Source of the DNA: an uncultured Selenomonadales bacterium
GTDB lineage: Bacteria; Bacillota; Negativicutes; Selenomonadales; Selenomonadaceae
DNA length: 64,000 nucleotides
Assembly (NCBI GenBank): GCA_947165295.1
Contig: CAMUZU010000005.1
Span: 1-64,000 of the forward strand
Direction: 5' to 3'
Below the pieces are notes generated by a model. That model did not search any database and had not been told where the DNA came from. It saw only the letters and a program-made list of their open reading frames with translations. Below, piece after piece: positions 33,038 through 42,274 of the stretch (position 1 is the stretch's first letter; every line of letters begins with the position of its first letter). The position numbers and the translations under genes are program-made.

Positions 33038-33736
33038 TTATCTGCGATTCTTGAGCATGTAAACGACTTGACCTTTTGCGCCGCCGCACGTGCCGACAGT
33101 AAAGCCGCCGTCAACCGCTTTGGCGTGAAGTTCGTCCTGCGTCGAGTAAACAATCACTTCGATACTTGCGCCTTCGGAAAAGACGAACGCGCCGTTTTTC
33201 AAGCCCGCGTCAAGATAATCAATCGGGCAACCGAGATCGTAGCCGAACATGCCCAATTCCATTTCGACTTCGGCAGGCTCCGTGACGGGATAAGTTTTTT
33301 CGTCGGCAAAAGCTTCCCACGCGGCACCTTTTTGACCTGCGCGGAATTTCGTTTCGGGCAAGGCGTCCGCGCTGAAAATCGGGCAAATTGAAACGTCTTT
33401 GGCGCCCGTCGACTCAAACTTGATGCTGATTTCGTTGTCGTTGGACAAGCTGTAAATGACGCTGACGGACTTGCCGTTGACTTCGGCGGACAACTTCAGC
33501 CCTTCGATTAACTGTTCGGCGTTCCAGACAATGTCGGCGAAGTCTTTGCCGCCGTCGACGCAAACCGCATTTGCCGCGTCGTCTTTGAAGACGAAACGAT
33601 TCGTGTAGTCTTTGTCGCAGAAACGCATCGACGTGATTCGTGCGCCGCGTTCGGTGACCTTAAGTTCGTTGCCTTTGTTGTTGCGCAACGTCCAGACAGT
33701 CGCGTCGCCGACGGATTCTTTTTTGAAATTCGGCAT
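33038..33736 (-). CDS. Galactose mutarotase-like domain protein (aldose 1-epimerase-like)
   Basis: GNELKVTERGARITSMRFCDKDYTNRFVF resembles an aldose epimerase N-terminus; weak assignment. Confidence 0.5.
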   Translation of the reverse strand: MPNFKKESVGDATVWTLRNNKGNELKVTERGARITSMRFCDKDYTNRFVFKDDAANAVCVDGGKDFADIVWNAEQLIEGLKLSAEVNGKSVSVIYSLSNDNEISIKFESTGAKDVSICPIFSADALPETKFRAGQKGAAWEAFADEKTYPVTEPAEVEMELGMFGYDLGCPIDYLDAGLKNGAFVFSEGASIEVIVYSTQDELHAKAVDGGFTVGTCGGAKGQVVYMLKNRR

Positions 33737-33742
33737 GTTCAA

Positions 33743-35050
33743 TCAACCTCCACTTGAAAGATATTTATCCAGAAGTGATTCGTAGTCGGGTATCGGCAGC
33801 GGCCGCGAGAAGAAGTAACCTTGAATTGCCACGTCGCCCAAAGTCTTGACGTAATCGACTTGCGCTTGAGTTTCGACGCCTTCAATGACGACGTCCATGC
33901 CCAAAGCTTTGGCAAGTTCGACGATAAACTTCAGAATCACGGCGACGCGGTCGGATTTTTCCAATTCGCGAATAAACGCCATGTCAACTTTGAGCGTGTC
34001 AAGCGGCATGTCTTTTAGCATGTTGAGCGACGAATAGCCCGAACCGAAGTCGTCCATCAAAATCGGGAAGCCCAGCTCCTTGAACGTGGCAATCATTGCA
34101 AGCAGTTGCTGTTGATTGTCGGTGTACGCGCTTTCGGTGACTTCGAGCTTGAGCATCCACGGTTGCAATTCGTATTTCTTCAGCAGACCCGACAGGAATT
34201 CGGGCAAGTCCAAGCTGTAGAAATTCAGCCGCGACAAGTTGACCGAAATCGGAACAATCGGCTTGCCCGCGTCGAGACGTTTGCGCTGAAATCGGCACGC
34301 TTCCTCCCAGACGAAACGGTCGAGCCGCACGATAAAGCCGTTGCGTTCAAACACGGGAATGAACTTGGCGGGCGAAACCATGCCGTGTACGGGGTGGAAC
34401 CAACGCACGAGAGCTTCCGCGCTGACGACGGTGTTTGCCACGGGGTTGAATATCGGTTGCAGGTAAATCGTGAACTGATTTTCGAGCAGGGCGGCTTCCA
34501 TGTTACCGGTGATAAGTTGCTCCTCAATCATCTGTTCGCGCATTTTGGCATCGTAGTAAGCGTAACGCGTCAAGTAACTGCCCTTTATTCGCCGAAGAGC
34601 CATGCCGGCGCGGTCGCACATTTGGTCAATCGGCAGCTTCGTGTTGTCAATCGGATAAACGCCCGCGAAAAATAAAATGTTGTGGCTGATGTGCAACGAT
34701 TGAATTCGTTCGTCAAGATCTTTGATAAGCCGTTCGATGTCAAGTTCGCTTTCGGGTATGCACAGGACAAAGTGGTCGGCGTCCGTGCGACAACTTATCG
34801 ACGTGCGCGGGTTGAGCGTCGCCTTGAAGTATTCGGCCGCCGTGCGCAGAATCAGGTTGCCCGTGTCCACGTGAAACAGGTCGTTAATGATTTTGAAACA
34901 GCTTATGTCAAGGCAGACGATGCAATATTTCGTATCGTAGCGTGCGCCCAAAAGCAAAACCGCTTCCCGATAGAACGCGTCGCGATTGTACAGCCCCGTC
35001 AACTGATCCAATTTGCTCCCGATAATCGGCAGAATTCCTTCGGCTTTCAA
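33743..35050 (-). CDS. GGDEF (degenerate) - EAL protein, putative c-di-GMP phosphodiesterase
   Basis: EALVRW, SVNLSR, DDFGSGYSSL, EGVET EAL motifs; GGDEF site reads RTDADHFVL. Confidence 0.88.
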   Translation of the reverse strand: MKAEGILPIIGSKLDQLTGLYNRDAFYREAVLLLGARYDTKYCIVCLDISCFKIINDLFHVDTGNLILRTAAEYFKATLNPRTSISCRTDADHFVLCIPESELDIERLIKDLDERIQSLHISHNILFFAGVYPIDNTKLPIDQMCDRAGMALRRIKGSYLTRYAYYDAKMREQMIEEQLITGNMEAALLENQFTIYLQPIFNPVANTVVSAEALVRWFHPVHGMVSPAKFIPVFERNGFIVRLDRFVWEEACRFQRKRLDAGKPIVPISVNLSRLNFYSLDLPEFLSGLLKKYELQPWMLKLEVTESAYTDNQQQLLAMIATFKELGFPILMDDFGSGYSSLNMLKDMPLDTLKVDMAFIRELEKSDRVAVILKFIVELAKALGMDVVIEGVETQAQVDYVKTLGDVAIQGYFFSRPLPIPDYESLLDKYLSSGG

Positions 35051-35174
35051 GGCAAGTCGACCCCCTCTGTGTCGTTCGCTTCAATTAATTTTGACTTTCA
35101 ACGTATTCAACGCGAAGAAATTAATCCCTTCAACGCGAAGGAATTGCGACGGATTTTTTTCGTTGACGGGTTGT

Positions 35175-35278
35175 GTTACTTTTCTTTTGGCGCAAAAGAA
35201 AAGTAACCAAAAGAAAACAGCCCGCAGGTGATACATCCTGTATCAACTGCGGGCGGCGGCCGTCATCCATGACGGCCG
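35175..35278 (+). repeat. Three-hairpin dispersed repeat, copy 6
   Basis: GCCCGCAGGTGATACATCCTGTATCAACTGCGGGC variant of hairpin 2. Confidence 0.9.
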
Positions 35279-35292
35279 AGTCTTCGTGCGCG

Positions 35293-36183
35293 TCAAAAAT
35301 CTTTCAAGCCGAAACTTTGCAGGGCACCGACGGAGTTTCGCCAATCGCGCTTGACTTTGACCCACAGGTCGAGGAAAACTTTCGCGCCCAAAAGCATTTC
35401 AATTTCGGGACGAGCCGCCGCGCCGACTTGCTTCAACATGTTGCCGCGCTTGCCGATTAAAATTCCTTTCTGCGAGTCGCGCTCAACGTAAATTGTCGCA
35501 CGAATGAAGATGCTGCCGTTGTCGCGTTCGGTGAATTCGTCCAGGTCGACGGCGATTGAATGCGGAACTTCGTCTTGCGTGGCGTGCAAAATTTTTTCGC
35601 GAATCAGTTCGGCGACAATCAAGCGTTCGGGCTGGTCGGTGACCATGTCGGCGGGGTAATACTGCGCGCCTTCGGGCAGGAACTTCTTCGCCTCGTCAAG
35701 CAAAGCGTCAACGTTCGTGCCGTCAATCGCGCTTATCGGGACGACTGCCGCGAAGTCTCTGCGTTGCGAGTAGTCGGCGATAATCGGCAAAATTTTTTCG
35801 CGTTCAATCAGGTCAACTTTGTTGACGACGAGAATCACGGGCTTTGTCGTCGCGTTCAAACGTTCGAGGATGTAACGTTCGCCGCCGCCGAATTTCTCCG
35901 TGGCGTCGATGACGAAAAAAATCGCGTCAACTTCCTTGAGCGTGCCTTCCGCCGCCTTTAGCATGTATTCGCCGAGCTTGAACTTGGGCTTGTGAATGCC
36001 GGGCGTGTCCAAAAAAATAATCTGCGCGTCGGAGCCCGTCCAAATGCATTGAATTCGGCTGCGCGTGGTTTGCGGCTTGTCGGAAGTGATTGCAACCTTC
36101 TGCCCGATGATTTTATTGACGAGCGTGGACTTGCCGACGTTCGGGCGACCGATAACCGCGACGAATCCCGATTTATAATTCAT
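35293..36183 (-). CDS. era: GTPase Era
   Basis: GRPNVGKSTLVNKIIGQKVAITSDKPQTTRSRIQCIWT; DTPGIHKP; C-term KH region. Confidence 0.95.
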   Translation of the reverse strand: MNYKSGFVAVIGRPNVGKSTLVNKIIGQKVAITSDKPQTTRSRIQCIWTGSDAQIIFLDTPGIHKPKFKLGEYMLKAAEGTLKEVDAIFFVIDATEKFGGGERYILERLNATTKPVILVVNKVDLIEREKILPIIADYSQRRDFAAVVPISAIDGTNVDALLDEAKKFLPEGAQYYPADMVTDQPERLIVAELIREKILHATQDEVPHSIAVDLDEFTERDNGSIFIRATIYVERDSQKGILIGKRGNMLKQVGAAARPEIEMLLGAKVFLDLWVKVKRDWRNSVGALQSFGLKDF

Positions 36184-36207
36184 GTCGATACCTCCAAAAA
36201 TTTCGCG

Positions 36208-36243
36208 ACGTTGCCAAAAAAAATTCCCGCACGCGGCGGGTGA
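36208..36243 (-). terminator. Terminator after rpoD
   Basis: Minus strand CCCGCCGCGTGCGGGAATTTTTTTT. Confidence 0.75.
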
Positions 36244-36251
36244 AAGTTTGT

Positions 36252-37568
36252 TCAGTCCAAAAAGTCTTTGAGTTTCTTTGAGCGAGCCGGGTGACGAAGT
36301 TTGCGCAACGCCTTGGCTTCAATCTGCCGAATGCGTTCGCGGGTGACGTTGAAACTTTTGCCGACTTCTTCGAGTGTGCGCGCCTTGCCGTCCTTCAAGC
36401 CGAAACGCAGGCGCAGAACTTCTTTTTCGCGTTCGGTCAATGTGTCCAAAACTTCGCCGAGCTGTTCTTTAAGCAGCGTGAAACTTGCGGCTTCGGAAGG
36501 AGCTTTCGCGTCGTGGTCTTCGATAAAGTCGCCCAGATGCGAGTCGTCTTCTTCGCCGATTGGCGTTTCGAGCGACACGGGCTCTTGAGCGATCTTTTTA
36601 ATTTCGCGCACGCGTTCGACGGGCACTTCCATTTCGACGGCGATTTCTTCGTCGGTCGGTTCGCGGCCGTTTTTCTGCAACAGGTTGCGCGACACGCGAA
36701 CGAGTTTGTTAATCGTTTCAACCATGTGCACGGGAATGCGAATCGTGCGGGCTTGGTCGGCTATTGCTCGCGTTATCGCCTGACGAATCCACCACGTCGC
36801 GTACGTCGAGAACTTGTAACCCTTGCGATAATCGAACTTTTCGACGGCCTTGATGAGTCCCAAATTGCCTTCTTGAATCAAATCAAGGAACAACATGCCG
36901 CGTCCGACGTAACGTTTCGCGATTGACACGACGAGGCGCAAGTTCGCTTCGGCAAGGTCTTTTTGCGCTTCGGAACGTTCGGTTTCGTCGGACGACTCCA
37001 TCTTTTTGGCCAAAGCTTTCTCTTCGTCTGCGGTAAGCAGTTGCACGCGCCCGATTTCTTTCAAATACATGCGAACGGGGTCGTCAATCGAAACGCTGTC
37101 GGGGATGTTGCTCATGTCGACTTCGGGCGTTTTCGGGACGACTTCTGCCTCGTCTTCGGTTGAAGTTTCGGGATTTTCGCCGCTCAAATCCACGCCGTCA
37201 AGCTGAGCCGTGTCGGCCGACAAGTCGTCTTCGGCACTGTCGCCGCCGTCGTCGGGATAATCCGGCTCGGCGTCGTCGCCGTCAAATTCTATGCCATCGA
37301 GCTGACAGACGCTCAAAATCTCGTCGATTTCTTCCGCGTCGTTGGCAATGCCGAAACTCTCAAGGATTTTGTCCAAGTCGCCGAAAGTGAGCTTGCCGCC
37401 GTTTTGCTTGCGTCTTTCAATCAACAGCGCGACGATTTTGTTCGTGCGGCTTTTGCCGGTTTCGGGCGTCGTTTCGGTTTTTTGTGACGCGGGAGAATTG
37501 GTTTGTTTCGTCGACCGGCTGCCGTGCGAGCCGCTTTTGTTTGGCGTATCAGAGTTGCTGTCTGCCAT
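36252..37568 (-). CDS. rpoD: RNA polymerase primary sigma factor
   Basis: [44 protein letters not shown]; ends KLKDFLD. Confidence 0.97.
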   Translation of the reverse strand: MADSNSDTPNKSGSHGSRSTKQTNSPASQKTETTPETGKSRTNKIVALLIERRKQNGGKLTFGDLDKILESFGIANDAEEIDEILSVCQLDGIEFDGDDAEPDYPDDGGDSAEDDLSADTAQLDGVDLSGENPETSTEDEAEVVPKTPEVDMSNIPDSVSIDDPVRMYLKEIGRVQLLTADEEKALAKKMESSDETERSEAQKDLAEANLRLVVSIAKRYVGRGMLFLDLIQEGNLGLIKAVEKFDYRKGYKFSTYATWWIRQAITRAIADQARTIRIPVHMVETINKLVRVSRNLLQKNGREPTDEEIAVEMEVPVERVREIKKIAQEPVSLETPIGEEDDSHLGDFIEDHDAKAPSEAASFTLLKEQLGEVLDTLTEREKEVLRLRFGLKDGKARTLEEVGKSFNVTRERIRQIEAKALRKLRHPARSKKLKDFLD

Positions 37569-37604
37569 ATTGCAGCCTCCTTTCAAAAGCAATGTATGAA
37601 TTGC

Positions 37605-39401
37605 TTACAAGTTGTCAAGATCGTTTTTGACTTTGACCGACTCATCGAACAGTTTGATGTATTCGGGATTGCCGGCCGCCATGTATTCTTCTGCCTGCGC
37701 AAGAATCGCAGTGTATTTTTTCTTGAGCAAAATTCGCCGAAGAGTTTTCAGCGCGTCTTCAAATGCTTTCGTGTCGGCAACATCGGTATCGCCGCCGCGC
37801 AACAAAATCCGCGACAGTTCGTCGAAAGCCTCGTTGCTCAATTCTTCGGCGGCACTTAAATCATCGGGATGTTTGCCCGCGTCCGAACAAGCTTTGAGCC
37901 ACGAAAGTATTTCTTGATGAACTTTCGCGAACGTTTCAAGCGGTATCGTCTCCGTGACGAAAGAGGCAAGGTCGCCGCCGTCGTGCCAAACCCTGCGCAA
38001 AATCATTTCGCCCGACGACATGATTGACGGGTCAACCGGCTCGAAACTTTTCTTCACGGCGACTTGCTCTGTCGGCTCGCTTCGGCGGGAAAATTTTCGC
38101 CACTCGTAATCGATAATGCCTTCTTCCAACAAAAGCGCGGCGGAAATTTTTTTGCGATAAACGTTGCGGGCAACGCTGTCTTTGACGTTGGCGACGACGG
38201 GCAAAACCTCCTGCAGTGCTTGAATCTTGCCTTCAAGCGAAGAGTAATCGACGTGCGACAGTACGTAGTTGAGCTGATAATCAACCAAATGTTCGGCGTT
38301 TGCAACCAGCTCGTCGAAGGCCGCCTTGCCGTGCTTGCGAATGAACTCGTCGGGGTCTTTGCCTTCGGGCACTTTGACGATGTAAACTTGCGCGCCGGCT
38401 TCCTGAACAATCGGCAAAGCACGCATTGTGGCGCGTTGCCCCGCCTCGTCGCTGTCGTAGCAGAAAACAATCTTGCGTGCGTAGCGCAACAAAAGTTTGG
38501 CGTGTTCGGGCGTGAAGGCCGTTCCAAGCGTGGCGACGACATTTTTAATGCCCGCCGCGACCAAAGAAATTGCGTCCATGTAACCTTCAACGACAATGGC
38601 AAAGCCGACCGTACTTATCGGCAGGTGCGCCTTGTCCAGCCCGAACAGCAGGTTGCGCTTGCTGAACAATTCACTTTCGGGACTGTTGAGATATTTGGGC
38701 GAATTTTCGTCGGCGACAAGAATCCGTCCGCCGAAAGCGACCGTGCGCCCGACAACGTCGTTAATCGGAATCATCACGCGTGCACGAAATCTGTCGTAGT
38801 AGCCCGAATTGTCTGTGCGTCGTTTGACAAGCCCGACCTTTTCGAGTTGATCGGCCGAAATGCCGCGCCGCGTCAAAGTCGTCAAAAGATTGTCCCAACC
38901 GTCGGGCGCAAAGCCGAGCTTGAACGTTTCGATTGTCTCCTGCGTAATTCCACGCCCCGCAAGATATTTCCTGCCGACTTCGCCGCGAGCCGTGTTAATT
39001 AAACATTCGTGGAAAAAATCCTGCGCGAGCTTGTTGGCGTTGAACAAAATTTTTTCTTCGCGACGGCGGCGTTCCTGTTCGGGCGAAAGTTTACGCGTCG
39101 GCAAGTCAATCCCCAAGCGTTCCGCCTGCAACTTAATCGCGTCGAAGTAGCCGATGTTTTCAATGAGCGACAGAAATTTAAAGACGTTGCCGCCCGTGTG
39201 ACAACCGAAACAATAAAAAAGCCCTTTGCCGGCGTCCACGCTGAAAGACGGCGTCTTTTCGTTGTGGAAGGGACACAAGCCCCAATATTTGCCGCCGCGT
39301 TGATTTAGCGCAACGTAGCGGGAAACAACCGAGTGAATATCCGACCGTTCGCGAACCTGCGCGACAAACTCATCCATTTCCGGACTGCTCACTGTTTTCA
39401 A
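37605..39401 (-). CDS. dnaG: DNA primase
   Basis: YWGLCPFHNEKTPSFSVDAGKGLFYCFGCHTGG zinc finger; TOPRIM region; adjacent to rpoD. Confidence 0.96.
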   Translation of the reverse strand: MKTVSSPEMDEFVAQVRERSDIHSVVSRYVALNQRGGKYWGLCPFHNEKTPSFSVDAGKGLFYCFGCHTGGNVFKFLSLIENIGYFDAIKLQAERLGIDLPTRKLSPEQERRRREEKILFNANKLAQDFFHECLINTARGEVGRKYLAGRGITQETIETFKLGFAPDGWDNLLTTLTRRGISADQLEKVGLVKRRTDNSGYYDRFRARVMIPINDVVGRTVAFGGRILVADENSPKYLNSPESELFSKRNLLFGLDKAHLPISTVGFAIVVEGYMDAISLVAAGIKNVVATLGTAFTPEHAKLLLRYARKIVFCYDSDEAGQRATMRALPIVQEAGAQVYIVKVPEGKDPDEFIRKHGKAAFDELVANAEHLVDYQLNYVLSHVDYSSLEGKIQALQEVLPVVANVKDSVARNVYRKKISAALLLEEGIIDYEWRKFSRRSEPTEQVAVKKSFEPVDPSIMSSGEMILRRVWHDGGDLASFVTETIPLETFAKVHQEILSWLKACSDAGKHPDDLSAAEELSNEAFDELSRILLRGGDTDVADTKAFEDALKTLRRILLKKKYTAILAQAEEYMAAGNPEYIKLFDESVKVKNDLDNL

Positions 39402-39512
39402 CCTCCGTGGCGGTTATATTCCCCGCGAGTTGTGAATATCCTTTTCGCCGCGCAAGAATTTTTGCGAACACAACGTAACCGACCGACACGCAACGTAAAT
39501 GCAACGTAAATC

Positions 39513-39616
39513 CGGCCGACAGGACGTCGGCCGCTCCGCCTGCGCGTGATACAGGATGTATCACAGCAGGCGCAGTTTTCTTTGGTTACTTTCTTTTGCT
39601 GCCAAAAGAAAGTAAC
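39513..39616 (-). repeat. Three-hairpin dispersed repeat, copy 7
   Basis: Reverse complement GTTACTTTCTTTTGGCAGCAAAAGAAAGTAAC..CGCCTGCTGTGATACATCCTGTATCACGCGCAGGCG..CGGCCGACGTCCTGTCGGCCG; overlaps the upstream CDS 3' end. Confidence 0.9.
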
Positions 39617-40116
39617 GAACACGACAAGTGACGCAAAATTTCCTTCGCGAGCAAACCAATCATCAAGCCGACGAAAATTCCGCACAAGCCGAGCACGGGC
39701 AGGTAATTGACGAGCTTCAAACTGTCCGCAAAAAAAATCGCCGCGACGAGCTGTCCGACGTTGTGAAAAAATCCGCCCGCCGCGCTCACTCCGACGACCG
39801 AAAACTTGCCCGTGCGCTTAAGCAGAATCATCAGCGACAAACTCAACAGCCCGCCGCTTGCGCTGAAAATCATCGTCGACGGCGAACCCGCGAACATGCC
39901 CGCCAAAAAAATTCGCGCCGACAAAATTATCAGCGCGTCCGTTTCTTTGAGCAGGTACAGCACGGCGACAGTCACGACGTTTGCAAGCCCGAACTTCGCG
40001 CCCGGCGGCAAAATCACGGGCGGCAACAAACTTTCGACCGCGAACAAAATCAGCGACAACGAAATCAACAGCGCGTCCAAAGTCAATCGCCGCACGTCAA
40101 TCACCCGCAATCTCAA
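39586..40116 (-). CDS. Gx transporter / heptaprenyl diphosphate synthase component I-like membrane protein
   Basis: LILFAVESLLPPVILPPGAKFGLANVVTVAVLYLLKETDALIILSARIFLAGMFAGSPSTMIFSASGGLLS. Confidence 0.8.
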   Translation of the reverse strand: MRLRVIDVRRLTLDALLISLSLILFAVESLLPPVILPPGAKFGLANVVTVAVLYLLKETDALIILSARIFLAGMFAGSPSTMIFSASGGLLSLSLMILLKRTGKFSVVGVSAAGGFFHNVGQLVAAIFFADSLKLVNYLPVLGLCGIFVGLMIGLLAKEILRHLSCSLLSFGSKRK

Positions 40117-40420
40117 TTAGCAACTTGTGCGGGACGCAGGCAATGACTTCGCCGCTTTGATTAATCGCGCCGCGTCGCACGCAAACTTTTTCGGGACAAT
40201 CCGCCGCGACGACAGAAATTTTCCCGCCGCGAACTTCGACGACATTAAATCCGTTGACCGCTTCGACGGTGAAAGTTTCGTCCGACGACAAATTAATTTC
40301 GCGAACAACTGAGCCGTCAACTTTCACGACGGCGATTGTCTTTGCGTGTGAAGTCACGGCAAGCGGCGTCAACGAAAGAATCACAAGCACGGCGATTAAA
40401 ATCAAATCGTTGCGCGTCAC
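40097..40420 (-). CDS. NusG domain II-like protein
   Basis: N-terminal TM; VEVRGGKISVVAADCPEKVCVRRGAINQSGEVIACVPHKLLIEI. Confidence 0.85.
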   Translation of the reverse strand: MTRNDLILIAVLVILSLTPLAVTSHAKTIAVVKVDGSVVREINLSSDETFTVEAVNGFNVVEVRGGKISVVAADCPEKVCVRRGAINQSGEVIACVPHKLLIEIAGD

Positions 40421-40863
40421 TTGGCGGCCTCCTCGACGGCGCGGGTGACTGTTTCGACGAATTGATTGTAAGAAACCGTCGCGCCCGAAATTGCGTCGAC
40501 TGCGTTCAAGTCCTGCGTTTCGACGAGCTGCGCGGGATAAATTTTCATCGCGTCGACGGCGGCTTGAGCTTTTTGGTAGTCGGCGACGGTTGCCGCGAAT
40601 TCGCCGTAGTTGTCGTCCTTGCGCCTGCCGCTGATGTCAAAGCCCGCAAATTCGGCGGCGGTGATTGTCTTGTCGCGAATCGTCAACGTGAGCACGCTTT
40701 TGCCGAGTTCTTCGTCAAGCGAACTTTCGACGGTGTAAATGCCGTCCTTCGCGTTGGACAAGTTGATTCGGTTGACGTTGACTTTCGGCGCAGAAACTTC
40801 GTCGGAGCCGCAACCCGTCAACAGAATTCCGAACGCGCAGATTGTCGCGAAAAAAGTTTTCAC
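40417..40863 (-). CDS. FMN-binding domain lipoprotein
   Basis: Lipobox-like LLTGCGS; DAISGATVSYNQFVETV flavinylation-type motif. Confidence 0.75.
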   Translation of the reverse strand: MKTFFATICAFGILLTGCGSDEVSAPKVNVNRINLSNAKDGIYTVESSLDEELGKSVLTLTIRDKTITAAEFAGFDISGRRKDDNYGEFAATVADYQKAQAAVDAMKIYPAQLVETQDLNAVDAISGATVSYNQFVETVTRAVEEAAK

Positions 40864-40872
40864 GGCGTCACC

Positions 40873-41577
40873 TCAGCTGAACTTGCGAAAGTCAAACGTG
40901 ATTATTTTAATCGACTGCATCGGGCGGCCGTTGGTGTCGCGTGCGGGCTTGAACGTCCACTGCACGGCGGCTTTAAGCGCAATTTCGTCGACGAAGTATC
41001 TGCCCGACGACTGAAGAATTTCCGTTTCGTGAACTTTGCCGTCGGTGCCGACAGTCGCGGCGATTGACACGAAACCTTTGTACCCGAGACCGCTGCCCGC
41101 TTCGGGATAAACTTCCTTGAGCGCAACGGGCGGCTGTTCCAGGCGTTGAGCTTCGGCGGGCTGTTCAACTTTGGGCGGTTGTTCGACTTTCGGTTGAGCG
41201 TCGGCGGAACGTTCGACCTTCGGCTTTTCGTCGGGCAACTGAAAGCGCGGGCGTTCAATCGGTTTGACTTCACGCGGCTGAATTTGTTCGACGGCGGGCA
41301 CTTCGGGCGTCGGCAACTGCGGCACGAATAAATCTTGCGCGCTGAACGGCGACGAACTTTCACGCGGCGCGGGCGTCGACGGCGGCGAACTTTCTTGTGC
41401 GTCGGCAATGACTTCGTCGGACAAGTCAACGTCAATCCACTCGAAACTTTGCGCCGCTTCGATTGTCGGGACAACTTCGGGCTTTGGCTCAACAAAAGAA
41501 AAACCCAAAGCCGCCGCGAAGTGCAAGACAATCGCCGCGAGAATCGTCGTTGACCAATGTGGCGAGTAATCTTTCAT
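40873..41577 (-). CDS. tonB: Energy transducer TonB
   Basis: N-terminal TM; Pro/Glu/Lys-rich linker; YPEAGSGLGYKGFVSIAATVGTDGKVHETEILQSSGRYFVDEIALKAAVQWTFKPA. Confidence 0.85.
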   Translation of the reverse strand: MKDYSPHWSTTILAAIVLHFAAALGFSFVEPKPEVVPTIEAAQSFEWIDVDLSDEVIADAQESSPPSTPAPRESSSPFSAQDLFVPQLPTPEVPAVEQIQPREVKPIERPRFQLPDEKPKVERSADAQPKVEQPPKVEQPAEAQRLEQPPVALKEVYPEAGSGLGYKGFVSIAATVGTDGKVHETEILQSSGRYFVDEIALKAAVQWTFKPARDTNGRPMQSIKIITFDFRKFS

Positions 41578-41623
41578 TTCGTGACTCCTTGGGAGTTGAA
41601 GTTATCGTTGCGTTGCCGACGTG

Positions 41624-42193
41624 TCAGGTGTCTTGGAACCACTGCCGCGAACCGTAGCTGTACCAGAATTCTGAGCCGTCCGCGAGCTTGATGTCCGCGC
41701 TTGCGTTGTCCGTGCCCGAAATCGTCAAGACGTTGCCCGTGTTGAGCATGATGCCGAGCGTGTTTCCGTCCGAAGCCGTGGCTGCAATGTCGGCGAGCGT
41801 CACGTCGTGCAGATAAATTGTGTCTTCCGACGAAGCGTTGACGATTGAGTCGGAGCCTTCGGTCTTGCCGTAAAAGAAACTGTCTTCGCCCGCGCCGCCG
41901 ACGAGGATGTCGTTCGCGTAATCGACGCCGCCCCAAAGCGTGTTGTCGTCCGCGCCGCCCAAAATTATGTTCGCCGCCACGTTGCCGACGAGGAAGTTGT
42001 CGCCCGTCGAAGTGCTTGCGTCAATGTTGACCGCCGTGCCGTAAAGACCGCTTGACAAGTCAACGATGGCTTTGTTGGTGCCGAAGACGTAAACGGTCGT
42101 GCCGTCGTTGTAGTCGCCGTAATTGACGGGCTGCGCGACGTCGTCCGAATCGTAGCTTACGGACAAATTTTCGGCGTTCGTCGGATTAATCAT
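41624..42193 (-). CDS. RTX-like secreted protein (189 aa)
   Basis: IILGGADDNTLWGGVDYANDILVGGAGEDSFFYG; C-terminus shared with the neighbouring gene. Confidence 0.7.
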   Translation of the reverse strand: MINPTNAENLSVSYDSDDVAQPVNYGDYNDGTTVYVFGTNKAIVDLSSGLYGTAVNIDASTSTGDNFLVGNVAANIILGGADDNTLWGGVDYANDILVGGAGEDSFFYGKTEGSDSIVNASSEDTIYLHDVTLADIAATASDGNTLGIMLNTGNVLTISGTDNASADIKLADGSEFWYSYGSRQWFQDT

Positions 42194-42274
42194 GTCGAAT
42201 CATCCTTTCACGAAAAAATTTCTGCGGGCATTAAAGCACACGGTTAAAAGCCCGTCAAGAATTTGCGTCGAAGT

